NCBI RefSeq assembly: GCF_001885075.1
Contig: NZ_MODU01000004.1
Span: 806,001-870,000 of the forward strand
Direction: 5' to 3'
Source of the DNA: Alteromonas sp. V450
GTDB lineage: Bacteria > Pseudomonadota > Gammaproteobacteria > Enterobacterales > Alteromonadaceae
DNA length: 64,000 nucleotides
The translations under genes were made by a program, and so were the position numbers. Positions 9,259 through 19,741 of this stretch are shown here, piece by piece (within the stretch, counting starts at the first letter, position 1; each line of letters begins with the position of its first letter). Under the pieces are notes generated by a model. The model did no database searches. It worked only from the letters and a program-made list of their open reading frames with translations, and had not been told where the DNA came from.

Positions 9259-10755
9259 ATGAATAAAGAAATTTTGTTAGTGGCGGAAGCCGTTTCAAAT
9301 GAAAAACAAGTGCCTAGAGAGAAAATTTTTGAAGCGCTAGAGTATGCAATCGCTAGTGCAACCAAAAAGAAAAACGAAGGCGAGATTGAAGTTCGTGTAA
9401 GCATCGACAGAACGTCTGGTGACTTTGATACATTCCGTCGCTGGTTGGTTATTCCTGATGATCAAGAACAGGAAAACCCTTTTGCTGAAATTACGATTTC
9501 TGCGGCACAAATTGACGAACCTGAAATACAACTTGGCGATTATGTGGAAGAACAGATTGAATCTATAAAATTCGACCGCATAACTACGCAAACCGCTAAG
9601 CAAGTGATCGTACAAAAAGTACGTGAAGCTGAGCGTCAGCAAATGATTGCTGAGTACGAAGATAAAGTAGGTGAATTGGTTACTGGTACGGTTAAGAAAG
9701 TAAACCGTGACAACATCATCATCGACTTAGGTAACAACGCTGAAGGTGTTATCTACCGCGATGACATGCTTCCTCGCGAAACGTTCCGCCCGGGTGACCG
9801 TGTACGTGGTCTTCTTTACGTGATTCGTCCAGAAGCGCGTGGAGCACAGTTGTTTATCAGCCGTACGCACCCAGACATGCTAGTTGAACTGTTCCGCTTA
9901 GAAGTGCCAGAAATTGCGGAAGAGACACTAGAAATTAAATCTGCGGCGCGTGATCCGGGCTCTCGTGCAAAAATTGCGGTTAAAACTAACGACAAACGCT
10001 TAGATCCAGTAGGTGCGTGTGTTGGTATGCGTGGTTCACGTGTACAAGCCGTATCTGGTGAACTTGGCGGTGAACGTGTTGATATCGTGCTATGGGACGA
10101 AAACCCAGCGCAATTCGTTATCAATGCAATGGCTCCCGCCGAAGTGGCGTCAATCGTTGTTGATGAAGACAGCAACAGCATGGACGTAGCGGTTGAAGCA
10201 GACAACTTAGCACAAGCAATTGGCCGTAGTGGTCAAAACGTTCGCCTAGCTAGCCAGCTTACGGGCTGGGAACTTAACGTGATGACGGTAGACGACCTCA
10301 ACAAGAAGCACGAAGAAGAAAACGCGAAGGTACTTGATCTATTTACTGCTGGTTTGGACATTGACGAGGAGTTCGCGTCTGTCCTAGTAGATGAAGGCTT
10401 TACAACGCTAGAAGAAGTGGCATACGTGCCAGCAAGTGAACTTCTAGCGGTTGAAGGGTTAGATGAAGAAATGGTTGAAGAGCTGCGCAATCGAGCGCGC
10501 GCTTTCCTAACCACGCGTGCACTGGCGAACGAAGAATCGCTTGAAGGTGCAGAGCCTACAGAAGCCTTATTAAATCTTGAAGGTATGAGTAAACACGTGG
10601 CCTATGTGTTGGCCAGCCGCGGCGTTACCGACCTTGAAGAATTAGCAGAACAAGGTACCGATGATATCAGCGATATCGATGAACTTGACGAAGAGAAAGC
10701 CGGCGCATTAATTATGGCGGCTCGTAACATCGTTTGGTTCAGTGAAGAAGAGTAA
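9259..10755 (+). CDS. nusA: Transcription termination/antitermination factor NusA
   Basis: A 498-residue protein, close to the 495 of E. coli NusA. An N-terminal RNA-polymerase-binding domain (about 1-125) is followed by S1 (about 135-200), tandem KH domains (about 205-345, with [11 protein letters not shown] and [13 protein letters not shown]), and two C-terminal helix-hairpin-helix acidic repeats (about 360-425 and 435-498, strongly acidic) that contact the alpha subunit and lambda N-like factors. It modulates pausing, termination and rRNA antitermination. Start ATG 9259 has GAGAGG 7 bases upstream. It lies in the conserved slot between rimP and infB, and in E. coli its product autoregulates this operon. 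Confidence 0.97.
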   Translation: MNKEILLVAEAVSNEKQVPREKIFEALEYAIASATKKKNEGEIEVRVSIDRTSGDFDTFRRWLVIPDDQEQENPFAEITISAAQIDEPEIQLGDYVEEQIESIKFDRITTQTAKQVIVQKVREAERQQMIAEYEDKVGELVTGTVKKVNRDNIIIDLGNNAEGVIYRDDMLPRETFRPGDRVRGLLYVIRPEARGAQLFISRTHPDMLVELFRLEVPEIAEETLEIKSAARDPGSRAKIAVKTNDKRLDPVGACVGMRGSRVQAVSGELGGERVDIVLWDENPAQFVINAMAPAEVASIVVDEDSNSMDVAVEADNLAQAIGRSGQNVRLASQLTGWELNVMTVDDLNKKHEEENAKVLDLFTAGLDIDEEFASVLVDEGFTTLEEVAYVPASELLAVEGLDEEMVEELRNRARAFLTTRALANEESLEGAEPTEALLNLEGMSKHVAYVLASRGVTDLEELAEQGTDDISDIDELDEEKAGALIMAARNIVWFSEEE

Positions 10756-10779
10756 GGTCAACAGGGGGAAAATTACGTA

Positions 10780-13386
10780 ATGGCAGATGTATCTATTGAA
10801 AAGCTCGCCAGCGACATTGGTACGACCGTTGACCGATTGGTTGGCCAGTTTAAAGACGCGGGTATCACTAAGAGTGCCGGCGATCAGGTAAACGAAGACG
10901 AGAAACAAAAACTATTGGATCATTTAAGTAAGCAACACGGCAGCGCTGCTGAACCGACGCGTATGACACTCAAGCGTAAGACAACAAGCACATTAAGTGT
11001 TGGTAAGTCTAAAGAAGTGAAAGTGGAAGTACGTAAAAAGCGCACATACGTTAAGCGTAGCGATGTTGAAGAACAGCAGCGTCAGGCGGAAGAAGAGGCA
11101 AAACGTCTTGAAGAAGAAGCACGTCTGAAGCGCGAAGCGGAAGAAAAAGCAGCGGCTGAAGCGAAAAAAGCGGCTGAAGAGAAAGCGCGTAAAGCTGAAG
11201 AAGCGAAGAAAGCTGCTGAAGAAGAGCGCGCACGTCGTGCTGAGCAAGCGAAGAAAGAAGCTGAAGCACGCAAGAAAGACGAACCAGAGCTAACTGAAGC
11301 TGAAAAAGCGGAAGCGGAAGCGGCTCGTCAGGAAGAAGAGCGTCTTCGTAAAGCGCAAGAAGAAGAGGCACAGAAGAAGCTTGAAGAAGAAGCAAAGAAA
11401 GCGGCTGATGAAGCGCGTAAACTTGCTGAAGAAAACGAGCGTCGCTGGAAGGAAGAAGAAGAGCGCAGGAAGAAAGAAGAAGCTGAAGAAGTTCACTTGC
11501 ACTCTAATCGTTATGCTCAAGAAGCTGAAGACGAAGAAGACATGCAGGTTGAGCGTTCATCACGCCGTCGTCGTAAGTCGAAGAAAAACGCGGGTGAGCA
11601 TCTTAAGCAAGGCTTTAACAAGCCAGCTGCACCTGTAGAGCGTGTTGTTAAGCTTGGCGCAACCATCACCGTTGGCGAATTAGCAAGCAAGCTTGCTATT
11701 AAGTCTAACGAAGTTATCAAAACGATGATGAAGATGGGCGAAATGGCCACTATTAACCAAGTACTAGACCAAGATACTGCAGTGCTAGTAGTTGAAGAAA
11801 TGGGCCACAAATTTGAGCTTGTGAACGACAATGCACTAGAAGATGAGTTGTTGGCAGATGGCACTGGCGGTGAAAAAACCACACGTGCACCTGTTGTAAC
11901 TATCATGGGTCACGTTGACCACGGTAAAACGTCATTGCTTGACTACATTCGTCGGGCGAAAGTTGCAGACGGTGAAGCCGGTGGTATTACCCAGCACATT
12001 GGTGCATATAAAGTAGAAACAGAAAATGGCGAAATCACGTTCCTAGATACACCTGGACACGCCGCATTTACCGCAATGCGTGCTCGTGGTGCTACAGCGA
12101 CGGATATCGTTATTCTTGTTGTTGCTGCCGATGACGGCGTAATGCCTCAAACGAAAGAAGCGGTACAGCATGCTCGGGCTGCTGGCGTACCTCTTATCGT
12201 TGCAGTGAACAAAATGGATAAAGAAACCGCTGACCCCGATCGCGTTAAAACTGAGCTATCTCAACTAGAAGTTATCTCAGAAGAGTGGGGCGGTGAGCAC
12301 CAGTTCTGTAACGTTTCTGCGAAAACAGGTATGGGCGTTGACGAACTGCTTGAAGCTATCGTTCTACAAGCTGAAGTTCTTGACCTTAAAGCAGTAGCTG
12401 AAGGTCCAGGTCGCGGTATAGTTATTGAATCTCGCCTTGATAAAGGTCGTGGCCCAGTAGCATCTGTATTGGTTCAAGAAGGCCAATTACGCGCTGGAGA
12501 CATTCTACTTTGTGGTGAAGAGTACGGTCGTGTTCGTGCTATGCGCGATGAAAACGGTAAAGAGATGAAGCTTGCTGGCCCATCAACACCAGTCGAGGTA
12601 TTAGGATTGTCTGGTGTTCCGGTAGCAGGTGAAGACGCAGCCGTTGTTAAAGACGAGCGTAAAGCGCGTGAAGTAGCAGCCAAGCGTCACCAGAAGAAAC
12701 GTGAACTTAAACTTGCTCGTCAGCAAAAAGCGAAACTTGAAAACATGTTTGCGAACATGGAATCAGGTGACGTTAGCGAACTTAACATCGTACTTAAAGC
12801 TGACGTACAGGGTTCTGTAGAAGCGATTTCTGAATCATTGGTTAAGCTTTCTACGTCTGAAGTAAAAGTGAACATTGTAGGTAGTGGTGTAGGTGGTATC
12901 ACTGAAACTGACGCAACCCTTGCGGCTGCATCAGGCGCTATCGTACTAGGCTTTAACGTTCGTGCCGATGCTACAGCGCGTCGCGTACTAGAAGCTGAAG
13001 AAATTGATTTACGTTACTACAGCGTTATCTATAACCTAATTGACGAAGTGAAAGCGGCCATGAGTGGTATGCTTGCACCAGAATTCAAGCAGGAAATCAT
13101 TGGCCTTGCAGAAGTACGTGACGTATTTAAGTCACCGAAACTGGGCGCAATTGCGGGCTGTATGGTTACTGAAGGTAACGTTAAGCGTAGCAACCCAATC
13201 CGTGTACTTCGCGACAACGTAGTAATTTACGAAGGTGAACTTGAGTCACTACGTCGCTTTAAAGACGACGTTCAAGAAGTACGTAACGGTATGGAATGTG
13301 GTATCGGCGTTAAGAACTACAACGACGTGAAAGTAGGCGACCAAATCGAGGTCTTCGAAATCGTTGAGGTTAAGCGCGAAATTTAA
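10780..13386 (+). CDS. infB: Translation initiation factor IF-2
   Basis: An 868-residue GTPase that brings fMet-tRNA to the 30S subunit. An N-terminal IF2N helix bundle (about 1-50) is followed by a long Glu/Lys/Ala-rich region of low complexity (about 95-270), a second IF2N-like segment (about 285-335), and the G domain with G1 GHVDHGKT near 376, G3 DTPGH, G4 NKMD and SAKTG. Domains II, III and the C-terminal fMet-tRNA-binding C2 domain complete it. AGGGGG precedes ATG 10780. In-frame internal starts that give shorter IF2 forms are known in E. coli; I did not identify one here. It sits next to the operon that follows the initiator tRNA pair. Confidence 0.97.
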   Translation: MADVSIEKLASDIGTTVDRLVGQFKDAGITKSAGDQVNEDEKQKLLDHLSKQHGSAAEPTRMTLKRKTTSTLSVGKSKEVKVEVRKKRTYVKRSDVEEQQRQAEEEAKRLEEEARLKREAEEKAAAEAKKAAEEKARKAEEAKKAAEEERARRAEQAKKEAEARKKDEPELTEAEKAEAEAARQEEERLRKAQEEEAQKKLEEEAKKAADEARKLAEENERRWKEEEERRKKEEAEEVHLHSNRYAQEAEDEEDMQVERSSRRRRKSKKNAGEHLKQGFNKPAAPVERVVKLGATITVGELASKLAIKSNEVIKTMMKMGEMATINQVLDQDTAVLVVEEMGHKFELVNDNALEDELLADGTGGEKTTRAPVVTIMGHVDHGKTSLLDYIRRAKVADGEAGGITQHIGAYKVETENGEITFLDTPGHAAFTAMRARGATATDIVILVVAADDGVMPQTKEAVQHARAAGVPLIVAVNKMDKETADPDRVKTELSQLEVISEEWGGEHQFCNVSAKTGMGVDELLEAIVLQAEVLDLKAVAEGPGRGIVIESRLDKGRGPVASVLVQEGQLRAGDILLCGEEYGRVRAMRDENGKEMKLAGPSTPVEVLGLSGVPVAGEDAAVVKDERKAREVAAKRHQKKRELKLARQQKAKLENMFANMESGDVSELNIVLKADVQGSVEAISESLVKLSTSEVKVNIVGSGVGGITETDATLAAASGAIVLGFNVRADATARRVLEAEEIDLRYYSVIYNLIDEVKAAMSGMLAPEFKQEIIGLAEVRDVFKSPKLGAIAGCMVTEGNVKRSNPIRVLRDNVVIYEGELESLRRFKDDVQEVRNGMECGIGVKNYNDVKVGDQIEVFEIVEVKREI

Positions 13387-13412
13387 TTGCCTTAGTTAAT
13401 TCGGCATGTGAG

Positions 13413-13439
13413 AAACGGGGGCCGAGTGCTCCCGTTTTT
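13413..13439 (+). terminator. Hairpin between infB and rbfA
   Basis: AAACGGG (13413-13419) pairs with CCCGTTT (13431-13437), followed by TTG. It resembles an intrinsic terminator with a short T run, so it may only partly reduce transcription into rbfA-truB. Confidence 0.65.
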
Positions 13440-13500
13440 GTCTGTATTCAGCAAACAGACCTCGCGCATGTCCTGCGTTAAATAAGGAAAGGAGAGTATA

Positions 13501-13902
13501 ATGGCCCGTGAATTTTCACGTACCGACAGAGTTGCTCAGCAAGTTCATAAAGAAGTGGCGAGCATTCTGCAAAATGAATACAAGCACCGCGTTGGCGACA
13601 TGCCTTTGATTACGGTTTCTGACGTAGATGTATCGCGCGACTTAGCGCATGCAAAAATTTTTGTGACTATCTACAACAGCACCGAAGAAGAAGGTAAAGC
13701 GCAAGTTAAACAACTGGCAGAATACAAAAAGTTTATTCGTAGTATTCTAGCTAAACGTATTCGCATGCGCTCAGTTCCAGATCTTCACTTCTTTGAAGAT
13801 AAGTCTATTGTTGAAGGTATGCGTATCTCTAATCTTGTGTCGCAGACCATCGCAAAAGATGAGTCAAAGCGCGATAAAGACGATCCACAAGAGCAGGAGT
13901 AA
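13501..13902 (+). CDS. rbfA: Ribosome-binding factor A
   Basis: A 133-residue KH-fold protein for late 30S maturation and cold adaptation. The RVAQQVHKEVASIL start and the PDLHFFEDKSIVEGMRI region are typical of the family. GGAAAGGAG lies just upstream of ATG 13501. Its TAA is followed at once by the ATG of truB, whose ribosome-binding site lies inside the rbfA end, so the two are translationally coupled. Confidence 0.97.
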   Translation: MAREFSRTDRVAQQVHKEVASILQNEYKHRVGDMPLITVSDVDVSRDLAHAKIFVTIYNSTEEEGKAQVKQLAEYKKFIRSILAKRIRMRSVPDLHFFEDKSIVEGMRISNLVSQTIAKDESKRDKDDPQEQE

Positions 13903-14877
13903 ATGGCAAGACGTCGTAAAGGCCGTGAGATTAACGGCATAGTATTGCTTGATAAACCGCTTGGTGGGTCATCTAACCAACTGCTTCAAAAAGTGCGCTG
14001 GCTGTATAAAGCTGCGAAGGCTGGGCATACAGGCGCACTTGATCCCCTTGCCAGTGGCATGTTGCCCCTTTGCTTGGGGGAAGCTACGAAGTTTTCTCAG
14101 TTTCTTTTAGATGCTGAAAAGACTTACGAAGTTACCGCTCAACTAGGTGTTCGCACCACCACGTCTGACGCCGATGGCGACGTGGTTGAAGAAAAGCCTG
14201 TAGAAGTCAGCGAAGAACAAGTACGTGATGCGTGCTTGGCGTTTCTCGGTAAGAGTAAACAAATCCCGTCCATGTTTTCAGCGCTTAAACATCAAGGTAA
14301 GCCGCTTTATCACTATGCACGTCAAGGTATAGAGATTGAGCGTGAACCCCGTGATATTGAAGTGTATGAATTAGATGTACTGCGTATTGAACTGCCATTT
14401 GTAGAAATGCGCATTAAATGCAGCAAGGGCACTTACATTCGCTCTATCGTAGATGATTTAGGTCAGAACCTTGGCTGTGGCGCCTACGTGACTCGCTTAC
14501 ACCGTACGGAAGTAGCAGACTATCCTACGGATAAAATGGTCTCGCTGGACAAGTTAATTGAAATTCAGGCATCACTGGAAGACGGTGACTTTAAAGCGTT
14601 GGATGACTTATTGATTCCTATGGATACTGCCGTAAGTCGTTTACCATTTGTGACCATTAACGACGCTGAAAGAAACCGTTTTGATAACGGCCAATCTGTA
14701 AAAGGGATTTGTAGCGAAGCGCTACGTGAAGGCGTGTCTTACCGCGTTTACCATGGCGACGATACGAGTGGTATTTTCTTAGGCGTAGGGGAAGGGGTTC
14801 TTGACCCAAAAGACCAAGGTATCCCCAAACAAGAAGTGTTTGTTAACCCAAAACGTCGGGTTGTTTATCCATCGTAG
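13903..14877 (+). CDS. truB: tRNA pseudouridine(55) synthase TruB
   Basis: A 324-residue protein that makes pseudouridine 55 in the T-loop of tRNAs. [15 protein letters not shown] (about residue 46) holds the catalytic aspartate, and [16 protein letters not shown] is the second family motif. A C-terminal PUA-like region follows (about 250-315). It starts directly after the rbfA stop codon. It is the last gene of the rimP operon here, because rpsO has its own promoter downstream. Confidence 0.96.
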   Translation: MARRRKGREINGIVLLDKPLGGSSNQLLQKVRWLYKAAKAGHTGALDPLASGMLPLCLGEATKFSQFLLDAEKTYEVTAQLGVRTTTSDADGDVVEEKPVEVSEEQVRDACLAFLGKSKQIPSMFSALKHQGKPLYHYARQGIEIEREPRDIEVYELDVLRIELPFVEMRIKCSKGTYIRSIVDDLGQNLGCGAYVTRLHRTEVADYPTDKMVSLDKLIEIQASLEDGDFKALDDLLIPMDTAVSRLPFVTINDAERNRFDNGQSVKGICSEALREGVSYRVYHGDDTSGIFLGVGEGVLDPKDQGIPKQEVFVNPKRRVVYPS

Positions 14878-14907
14878 CTGCGCCGGTAAATAAAGACGGT
14901 TTATGGC

Positions 14908-14935
14908 TTGCTATGTCTGTAAACGTCATTATAAT
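14908..14935 (+). promoter_or_regulatory. Promoter of rpsO
   Basis: TTGCTA at 14908-14913, a 16-base spacer and a perfect TATAAT at 14930-14935, followed by a GC-containing discriminator. It lies about 60 bases upstream of the rpsO start codon. Confidence 0.7.
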
Positions 14936-14997
14936 ACGGCCCTCATTCCGCTTTGCTGAATTAGTGATCGGCGAAGCATTAATATTAGGAGAATGAT

Positions 14998-15267
14998 ATG
15001 TCACTAACTAAAGCAGAAACCGCAAACATCATTGCTGAGTACGGCGTTAAAGAAGGCGATACTGGTTCACCAGAAGTTCAAGTTGCTTTGCTTACTCACA
15101 ACATCAACAAGCTTCAAGGTCACTTTGCTGATCACAAGAAAGATCACCACTCACGTCGTGGTCTTCTACGTATGGTTAGCCAACGTCGTAAGCTTCTAGA
15201 CTACCTTAAAGGCAAGAACGCTGAGCGTTACCTTGACCTTATCAAGCGTCTAGGTCTACGTCGATAA
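14998..15267 (+). CDS. rpsO: 30S ribosomal protein S15
   Basis: An 89-residue protein, the usual S15 length. The [20 protein letters not shown] and [22 protein letters not shown] segments contain the 16S rRNA-binding residues. AGGAG precedes the ATG. A strong terminator follows within 20 bases. S15 represses its own translation in E. coli through a leader pseudoknot; I could not verify one here. The pnp gene that usually follows rpsO in gammaproteobacteria is absent: the next gene runs the opposite way. Confidence 0.98.
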   Translation: MSLTKAETANIIAEYGVKEGDTGSPEVQVALLTHNINKLQGHFADHKKDHHSRRGLLRMVSQRRKLLDYLKGKNAERYLDLIKRLGLRR

Positions 15268-15281
15268 GACTAGGTTTCAAG

Positions 15282-15307
15282 AAAAGCGCCCATTGGGCGC
15301 TTTTTTT
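15282..15307 (+). terminator. Intrinsic terminator of rpsO
   Basis: AAAAGCGCCC pairs with GGGCGCTTTT around ATT and is followed by a run of seven T. Confidence 0.95.
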
Positions 15308-15373
15308 ATGCAATCTAGAAATTACACAGTGTTGAGAATTAGCAAATACCATTTCGCATAGATCATTAGCCAC

Positions 15374-17737
15374 TCAGCGAGAGCTGTGATTTGTAACTTT
15401 GTTTTCATACATCTTAGCATCAGCAACTACGAGTAAGCTGTCTAAATCTTTCCCATCTTTAGGGTAAACCGACGTGCCAATACTCGCTCCTACCTCTACT
15501 TTTAGTGAGCCTAAGTTAATAGGCGCGCTGAGCTCAAAATTAATTCTTGAACACATATGTGTTACATCAATTGCACCGGTAATCTCAGTGAGCATAACAA
15601 TGAATTCGTCACCGCCAATACGTGCAACACAATCTATTTCGCGGACGGTGCTCTTAAGGCGCTTCGCTATTTCAATGAGCACATCGTCGCCTGTTTTATG
15701 CCCGTAACGATCATTAATAGGCTTAAACTTATCAAGGTCGATATAAATGCAGTATATGCTTGTTCCGCTTCTCTGGCTTCTTGCAATTTCATTGTCACTG
15801 AATTCATCTAATGCCACTCTATTAGCGAGGCCTGTTAATGCATCGGTTCGTGATAAACGTTCGGCTTCTTTTTCTGCAACAACTCTATCGGTGACATCCA
15901 CATTTACACCAAACATTCTATGGCCAACTATTTTTCCGTCAGCTTTAATGTAGCGTGTCTCTCCATTTGACAAGTTCACGCGAAATTGCGTGTTGAATTT
16001 ACTACCGGAATCAACCGCGTGTTGAAGTTCTTTTAGCACGTTTTGATAATCATCTGCATGCACAGAGGACGCCCATACTGAGTAGTCTGTTGGTTCTGGA
16101 TTTTTAGGTACATCGTAAATTCGATGCATCCAATCGTCCCAGATTAGCGCATTGGTTTTTGTGTTCCATTCCCAAAAGCCTAGTTGTGCAGCGTCAGCAG
16201 CCATTGACATCCTTTGATTGATTTTTACAAGCTCTTCACGGGCGGTACGAAGTTCAGTCACGTCCTCTGATAGCCACAGCAAAAAGCTGACTTTGTCTGA
16301 CTGGGGATGCTCAAAAATAGGGACTTTACGGGTAGTGATATACCGTGTTTCGCCTTCAATAGTAACAGGCTCTTCTTCTATTAAGGCAGGGACTCCGCTT
16401 TCAATCACTTGAGTATCTGACGCTGTAATGCGTGCAGCTTCTTGCTCGGTAAAAAGTTCAAAGTCTGATATTCCAATCAACGCTAATTTGTTCATGCCCA
16501 ATGTGCGTTCAGCTGCCTGATTAACATGGCTGAATGTCAGGTCGGTCGCACGTTTAACCACAATAGACAAAGGGAGGTTATCGAAAACGGTTTGTGTGAA
16601 TACCTCTTGTCGATTTAAGTCGGTTAGATCTTTTAGTGTACAAACAAAATCATTTTTGGATTGAGACAGTAAAGTGAAGGTGCACAGGACAGGAAACTGG
16701 CTTTTGTCTGATTTTACGCCGTATAGTTTCTCAGATACTGAGAGTTCGCCATCGAGTAACTTGGACACATTGCTTAACACGGCATTTGAATTTGTATGGT
16801 CACTTACTAATAATTGCTGAATGTCCCTATTAACCATTTCTTTTTTTTGTAAAGAAAAAAGCCTTGCTGCTGCGCTATTTGCAAACGTTACTGTGCCGTT
16901 ACTATCGAAATTAATAAAGCCTTCTTGCACGCTACTTAACACCGCCGCTAAACGAGATGTAAGCAGCAATCTCGCTCTCACCTCAAGTAGAAGTAGTAGA
17001 AAAACACTTGACGCGAGTAAGACCAATAAAATGACGTTGATGAGTTCATTCGAAGAGGCGGCATCGTATATCCCATGCATGCTTGGACCTTCAAAAACTA
17101 GCATTGAAGACATGCCAATGTAATGCATCGAAGAAATTGCGAGCCCCATGACGGTTGACGCTATGAAAATACCAATATGACGTTGTTTTAATTTGGATTT
17201 CCTTTGCTTGTCACTTGCATATAAAGCCACATAGGAAAGCAAAATTGCGACGATGACTGATAATAGGAAAAGAGGCATGTCGTATGCCATTATGGCATTC
17301 ATTCGCATGGCTGACATGCCGACATAGTGCATGCTGCCAATCCCAACCCCCATTAATGCACTTCGCAAAAATAGCGTGGTCTGGCTTAGCGTCTTGGATG
17401 AAACAACGATATAGCTTGCAAATACTGCTGGAATAATAGAAACCAACGTCGTTGCAATGTCATAGCCAATCGGAATTCCAATATTGTAGGCGAGCATGCC
17501 GACAAAATGCATGGCCCAAATTCCTATTCCAAAAAACAGTGAAGAGCATATTCGCCAAATCACCTGTTCCTTGCCGTTAGACGCGTTTTCAATTCTTGAT
17601 ATGGTTTGAAACGCGATATATGAAGAGCTAATAGCAATGAGAATAGACGCAGCGACCAGAATGGGGTCATACCATGATGGTATTAACGTATTTTGTGCAA
17701 GCTCGTTGGTTAGAAATTGAAAATTAAATTGGTCCAA
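15374..17737 (-). CDS. MHYT-PAS diguanylate cyclase
   Basis: A 787-residue inner-membrane protein. An N-terminal MHYT domain (about 1-255) has three motif copies (AMHFVGM, SMHYVGM, SMHYIGM). It is followed by about three PAS modules (about 265-380, 385-500 and 510-620). The C-terminal GGDEF domain has an intact GGDEF at 708-712 and an RxxD inhibitory site (REID) exactly five residues upstream. There is no EAL domain. It should make cyclic di-GMP with product feedback, driven by a membrane metal or gas sensor. The sensor is paralogous to that of the hybrid kinase 8 kb upstream, whose partner has a c-di-GMP hydrolase domain. It is convergent with rpsO. Confidence 0.93.
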   Translation of the reverse strand: MDQFNFQFLTNELAQNTLIPSWYDPILVAASILIAISSSYIAFQTISRIENASNGKEQVIWRICSSLFFGIGIWAMHFVGMLAYNIGIPIGYDIATTLVSIIPAVFASYIVVSSKTLSQTTLFLRSALMGVGIGSMHYVGMSAMRMNAIMAYDMPLFLLSVIVAILLSYVALYASDKQRKSKLKQRHIGIFIASTVMGLAISSMHYIGMSSMLVFEGPSMHGIYDAASSNELINVILLVLLASSVFLLLLLEVRARLLLTSRLAAVLSSVQEGFINFDSNGTVTFANSAAARLFSLQKKEMVNRDIQQLLVSDHTNSNAVLSNVSKLLDGELSVSEKLYGVKSDKSQFPVLCTFTLLSQSKNDFVCTLKDLTDLNRQEVFTQTVFDNLPLSIVVKRATDLTFSHVNQAAERTLGMNKLALIGISDFELFTEQEAARITASDTQVIESGVPALIEEEPVTIEGETRYITTRKVPIFEHPQSDKVSFLLWLSEDVTELRTAREELVKINQRMSMAADAAQLGFWEWNTKTNALIWDDWMHRIYDVPKNPEPTDYSVWASSVHADDYQNVLKELQHAVDSGSKFNTQFRVNLSNGETRYIKADGKIVGHRMFGVNVDVTDRVVAEKEAERLSRTDALTGLANRVALDEFSDNEIARSQRSGTSIYCIYIDLDKFKPINDRYGHKTGDDVLIEIAKRLKSTVREIDCVARIGGDEFIVMLTEITGAIDVTHMCSRINFELSAPINLGSLKVEVGASIGTSVYPKDGKDLDSLLVVADAKMYENKVTNHSSR

Positions 17738-17805
17738 GGTGAAAGTAATTAAATGTGTTGTGTATGAAAAGCTTAGACCAAATTTATCGAAGTTGTGTGG
17801 TATTT

Positions 17806-18594
17806 CTAACTTTTGTCTCTGTTGCCTTGCTGTGTATTTGTTCTATCAATATTCTTGATGGAGGTTTTTGTCGATGATTTAACTGACTGGTGTAACTTCT
17901 TAAGTTCGGCGTCCGTCAGATTGCGCCATTGCCCAGGCTTTAACCGGTCGAGCTCCAAATGCATTATTCTCGTTCGTTTAAGCTTTGTAACCTCATAGCC
18001 TAAAAACTCGCACATTCTTCTAATTTGTCGATTGAGTCCTTGTGTAAGAATAATTGTGAAAGTATTTCTGCCGGTTGCACGCGCTGTACATGGCTTAGTT
18101 ACAGTACCCAATATAGGAACGCCTCTTTCCATGCGCTTTATGAAGCGGTCACTGATAGGTTGATTAACGGTGACTTCATATTCTTTATCATGCGCGTTTT
18201 CCGCGCGAAGAATTTTGTTTACTATATCGCCATCGCTAGTGAGAATGATTAGACCTTCAGACGGTTTATCTAAACGGCCAACGGGAAAAATTCTATTTTT
18301 GTGCTTTATAGCGTCAATAATATTTCCTTTGACATGGCGCTCTGTAGTACATGTGATCCCAATGGGCTTATTGTAAACAATGTATACGCGGTCTGATTTA
18401 TCATTAGCCACAGCACCGATTATTTTTCCATCGACTTTTACACTATCATCAGGGCCAACTTTACTACCTAATTCTGGTTGTTGGTCGTTGATTGTTACAC
18501 GATTTTGCTCAATAAGTTTGTCTGCTTCTCTACGTGAGCAGAGACCCGTGTCACTGATGTATTTGTTTAAACGTTTTAACGCCTGATCGCTCAT
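17806..18594 (-). CDS. rluF: 23S rRNA pseudouridine(2604) synthase RluF
   Basis: A 262-residue RsuA-family synthase. An S4 RNA-binding domain at the N terminus (RLNKYISDTGLCSRREADKL) is followed by the catalytic GRLDKPSEGLI with its aspartate, and by GLNRQIRRMCEFLGYEV near the end. It aligns almost throughout with E. coli RluF, which also modifies tRNA-Tyr. The C-terminal tail is Ser/Thr/Lys-rich and disordered, as in E. coli. It lies 68 bases upstream of the diguanylate cyclase on the same strand, with no terminator seen between them. Confidence 0.94.
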   Translation of the reverse strand: MSDQALKRLNKYISDTGLCSRREADKLIEQNRVTINDQQPELGSKVGPDDSVKVDGKIIGAVANDKSDRVYIVYNKPIGITCTTERHVKGNIIDAIKHKNRIFPVGRLDKPSEGLIILTSDGDIVNKILRAENAHDKEYEVTVNQPISDRFIKRMERGVPILGTVTKPCTARATGRNTFTIILTQGLNRQIRRMCEFLGYEVTKLKRTRIMHLELDRLKPGQWRNLTDAELKKLHQSVKSSTKTSIKNIDRTNTQQGNRDKS

Positions 18595-18640
18595 TGAGCC
18601 ATTGTTCCTTTATTTGTTTGAGTATTATTTTAACACGGCA

Positions 18641-18664
18641 AAAAGAAAGGGGCGATAAGCCCCT
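18641..18664 (-). terminator. Intrinsic terminator downstream of the coiled-coil gene
   Basis: On the minus strand AGGGGC and GCCCCT pair around TTATC and are followed by TTCTTTTT. Confidence 0.85.
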
Positions 18665-18698
18665 GACTGTCATGATAAGTATTGATTAGGAGTTTCGT

Positions 18699-19493
18699 CT
18701 AAGGATTGGTAGTTGAGCCCGTGTTACCGCTGGGACGGGACACCACTTTTGTTGCTATCTCTCGAATTTCGTTTTCTAAACTGGTAATTCTACCTGATAG
18801 TGTGGTGTTACGTTGCTCCAATACAGATAGCTTGTCTGACAAGTTTCGTACCGTCTGTTGCGCGCTATTTTTGTCTGTTGTCGCTTGTTCAAGCTGCACG
18901 TTTACCGCTAGCAGTTCATCGGCAAGAGATGTGAGTTGATTTTTCAGAGAGCCAATGCGCGCACTTTGAGACTCAATGTCCGCTTTTGACGCCGAGATAT
19001 CCTTGCTAAGTGCGGTTTGCACATTACCAACACGATCACCTAAGTCGGCAATTTCTTTTTGATTACGACGCCATGCAGATGCCCATAGCTTGTCCATCTG
19101 CTCCCATAATTCGTTTGTTTTATTGGAAAGTTCAGTTACTTTTACCTGCAGTGCAACAGTTGACTCGCCAATCTCTTCCCCGGTGGCTGATAGTTTGTTT
19201 TCTAGTTGTACTATTCGCTTTTCGGCTTGTTCAGCAATGCTCTGTTGCTGTTGTAGTAAAGTAAACAGGTAGTAGCATCCGCCACAGGCAGCGAGTGCAA
19301 CAATAGTGACTAGTGAAAGCCAAACACCATTTCCACTTGATTGGACTGATGGTTTACTTGAATTTGCCGAACCAGCGGAGGTTGCCGCGGTGTTTTTAAC
19401 TGGTGCGGCCTGCCTTTTAGCTTGATAGTCTCGACGGTCTTCTTCATCTAGTCTTATTGTTGGAAACTCGTCGTTCTTCGAATTGTTTGACAT
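18699..19493 (-). CDS. Membrane-anchored coiled-coil protein of unknown function
   Basis: About 264 residues. A cytoplasmic N-terminal segment (about 1-70, charged, with DEEDRRDYQAKRQ then Ser/Ala/Asn-rich) precedes one transmembrane helix (about 74-98, with a GGCYY motif). A long heptad-rich coiled coil fills the rest (about 100-250), and a Gly/Ser/Thr tail ends it. The coiled coil would be periplasmic if the N terminus is inside. I do not recognise a catalytic domain. The ATG at 19493 is chosen over an upstream TTG at 19544 because the region between looks untypical. It is single-gene by its terminator, with its own 250-base upstream gap. Confidence 0.75.
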   Translation of the reverse strand: MSNNSKNDEFPTIRLDEEDRRDYQAKRQAAPVKNTAATSAGSANSSKPSVQSSGNGVWLSLVTIVALAACGGCYYLFTLLQQQQSIAEQAEKRIVQLENKLSATGEEIGESTVALQVKVTELSNKTNELWEQMDKLWASAWRRNQKEIADLGDRVGNVQTALSKDISASKADIESQSARIGSLKNQLTSLADELLAVNVQLEQATTDKNSAQQTVRNLSDKLSVLEQRNTTLSGRITSLENEIREIATKVVSRPSGNTGSTTNP

Positions 19494-19711
19494 AATTGTA
19501 TCTATATCTCGTTGTAAGCCTTGATACGTAGCGTTTGCGTACAAGCTTTAGTCTTTTAGCGCAAGCATTCATCACCTTGTGGTGTGCATACTCATTTTAC
19601 TTCATATTTTGTTATCGTTATTAAGTAGAAACTGCGTTGCAAGCGCTTCTCTTTTGTATCATGGTATCGCTAATTTAACGTAAATTCTACGGCTTGCATT
19701 AAATGAATTGA

Positions 19712-19734
19712 GTTCCCCCCATATCGAGGGGAAC
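19712..19734. repeat. GTTCCCC inverted repeat
   Basis: GTTCCCC (19712-19718) and GGGGAAC (19728-19734) could form a hairpin just after the stop codon of the minus-strand amidohydrolase gene. No T run follows on that strand, so a terminator role is weakly supported. Confidence 0.4.
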
Positions 19735-19741
19735 GGCAGGG

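Noticed and set aside
11051..11520. Several long minus-strand frames opposite infB
   Set aside because: They are shadows of the Glu/Lys/Ala-rich repeats of IF-2, giving Leu- or Phe-rich translations of low complexity.
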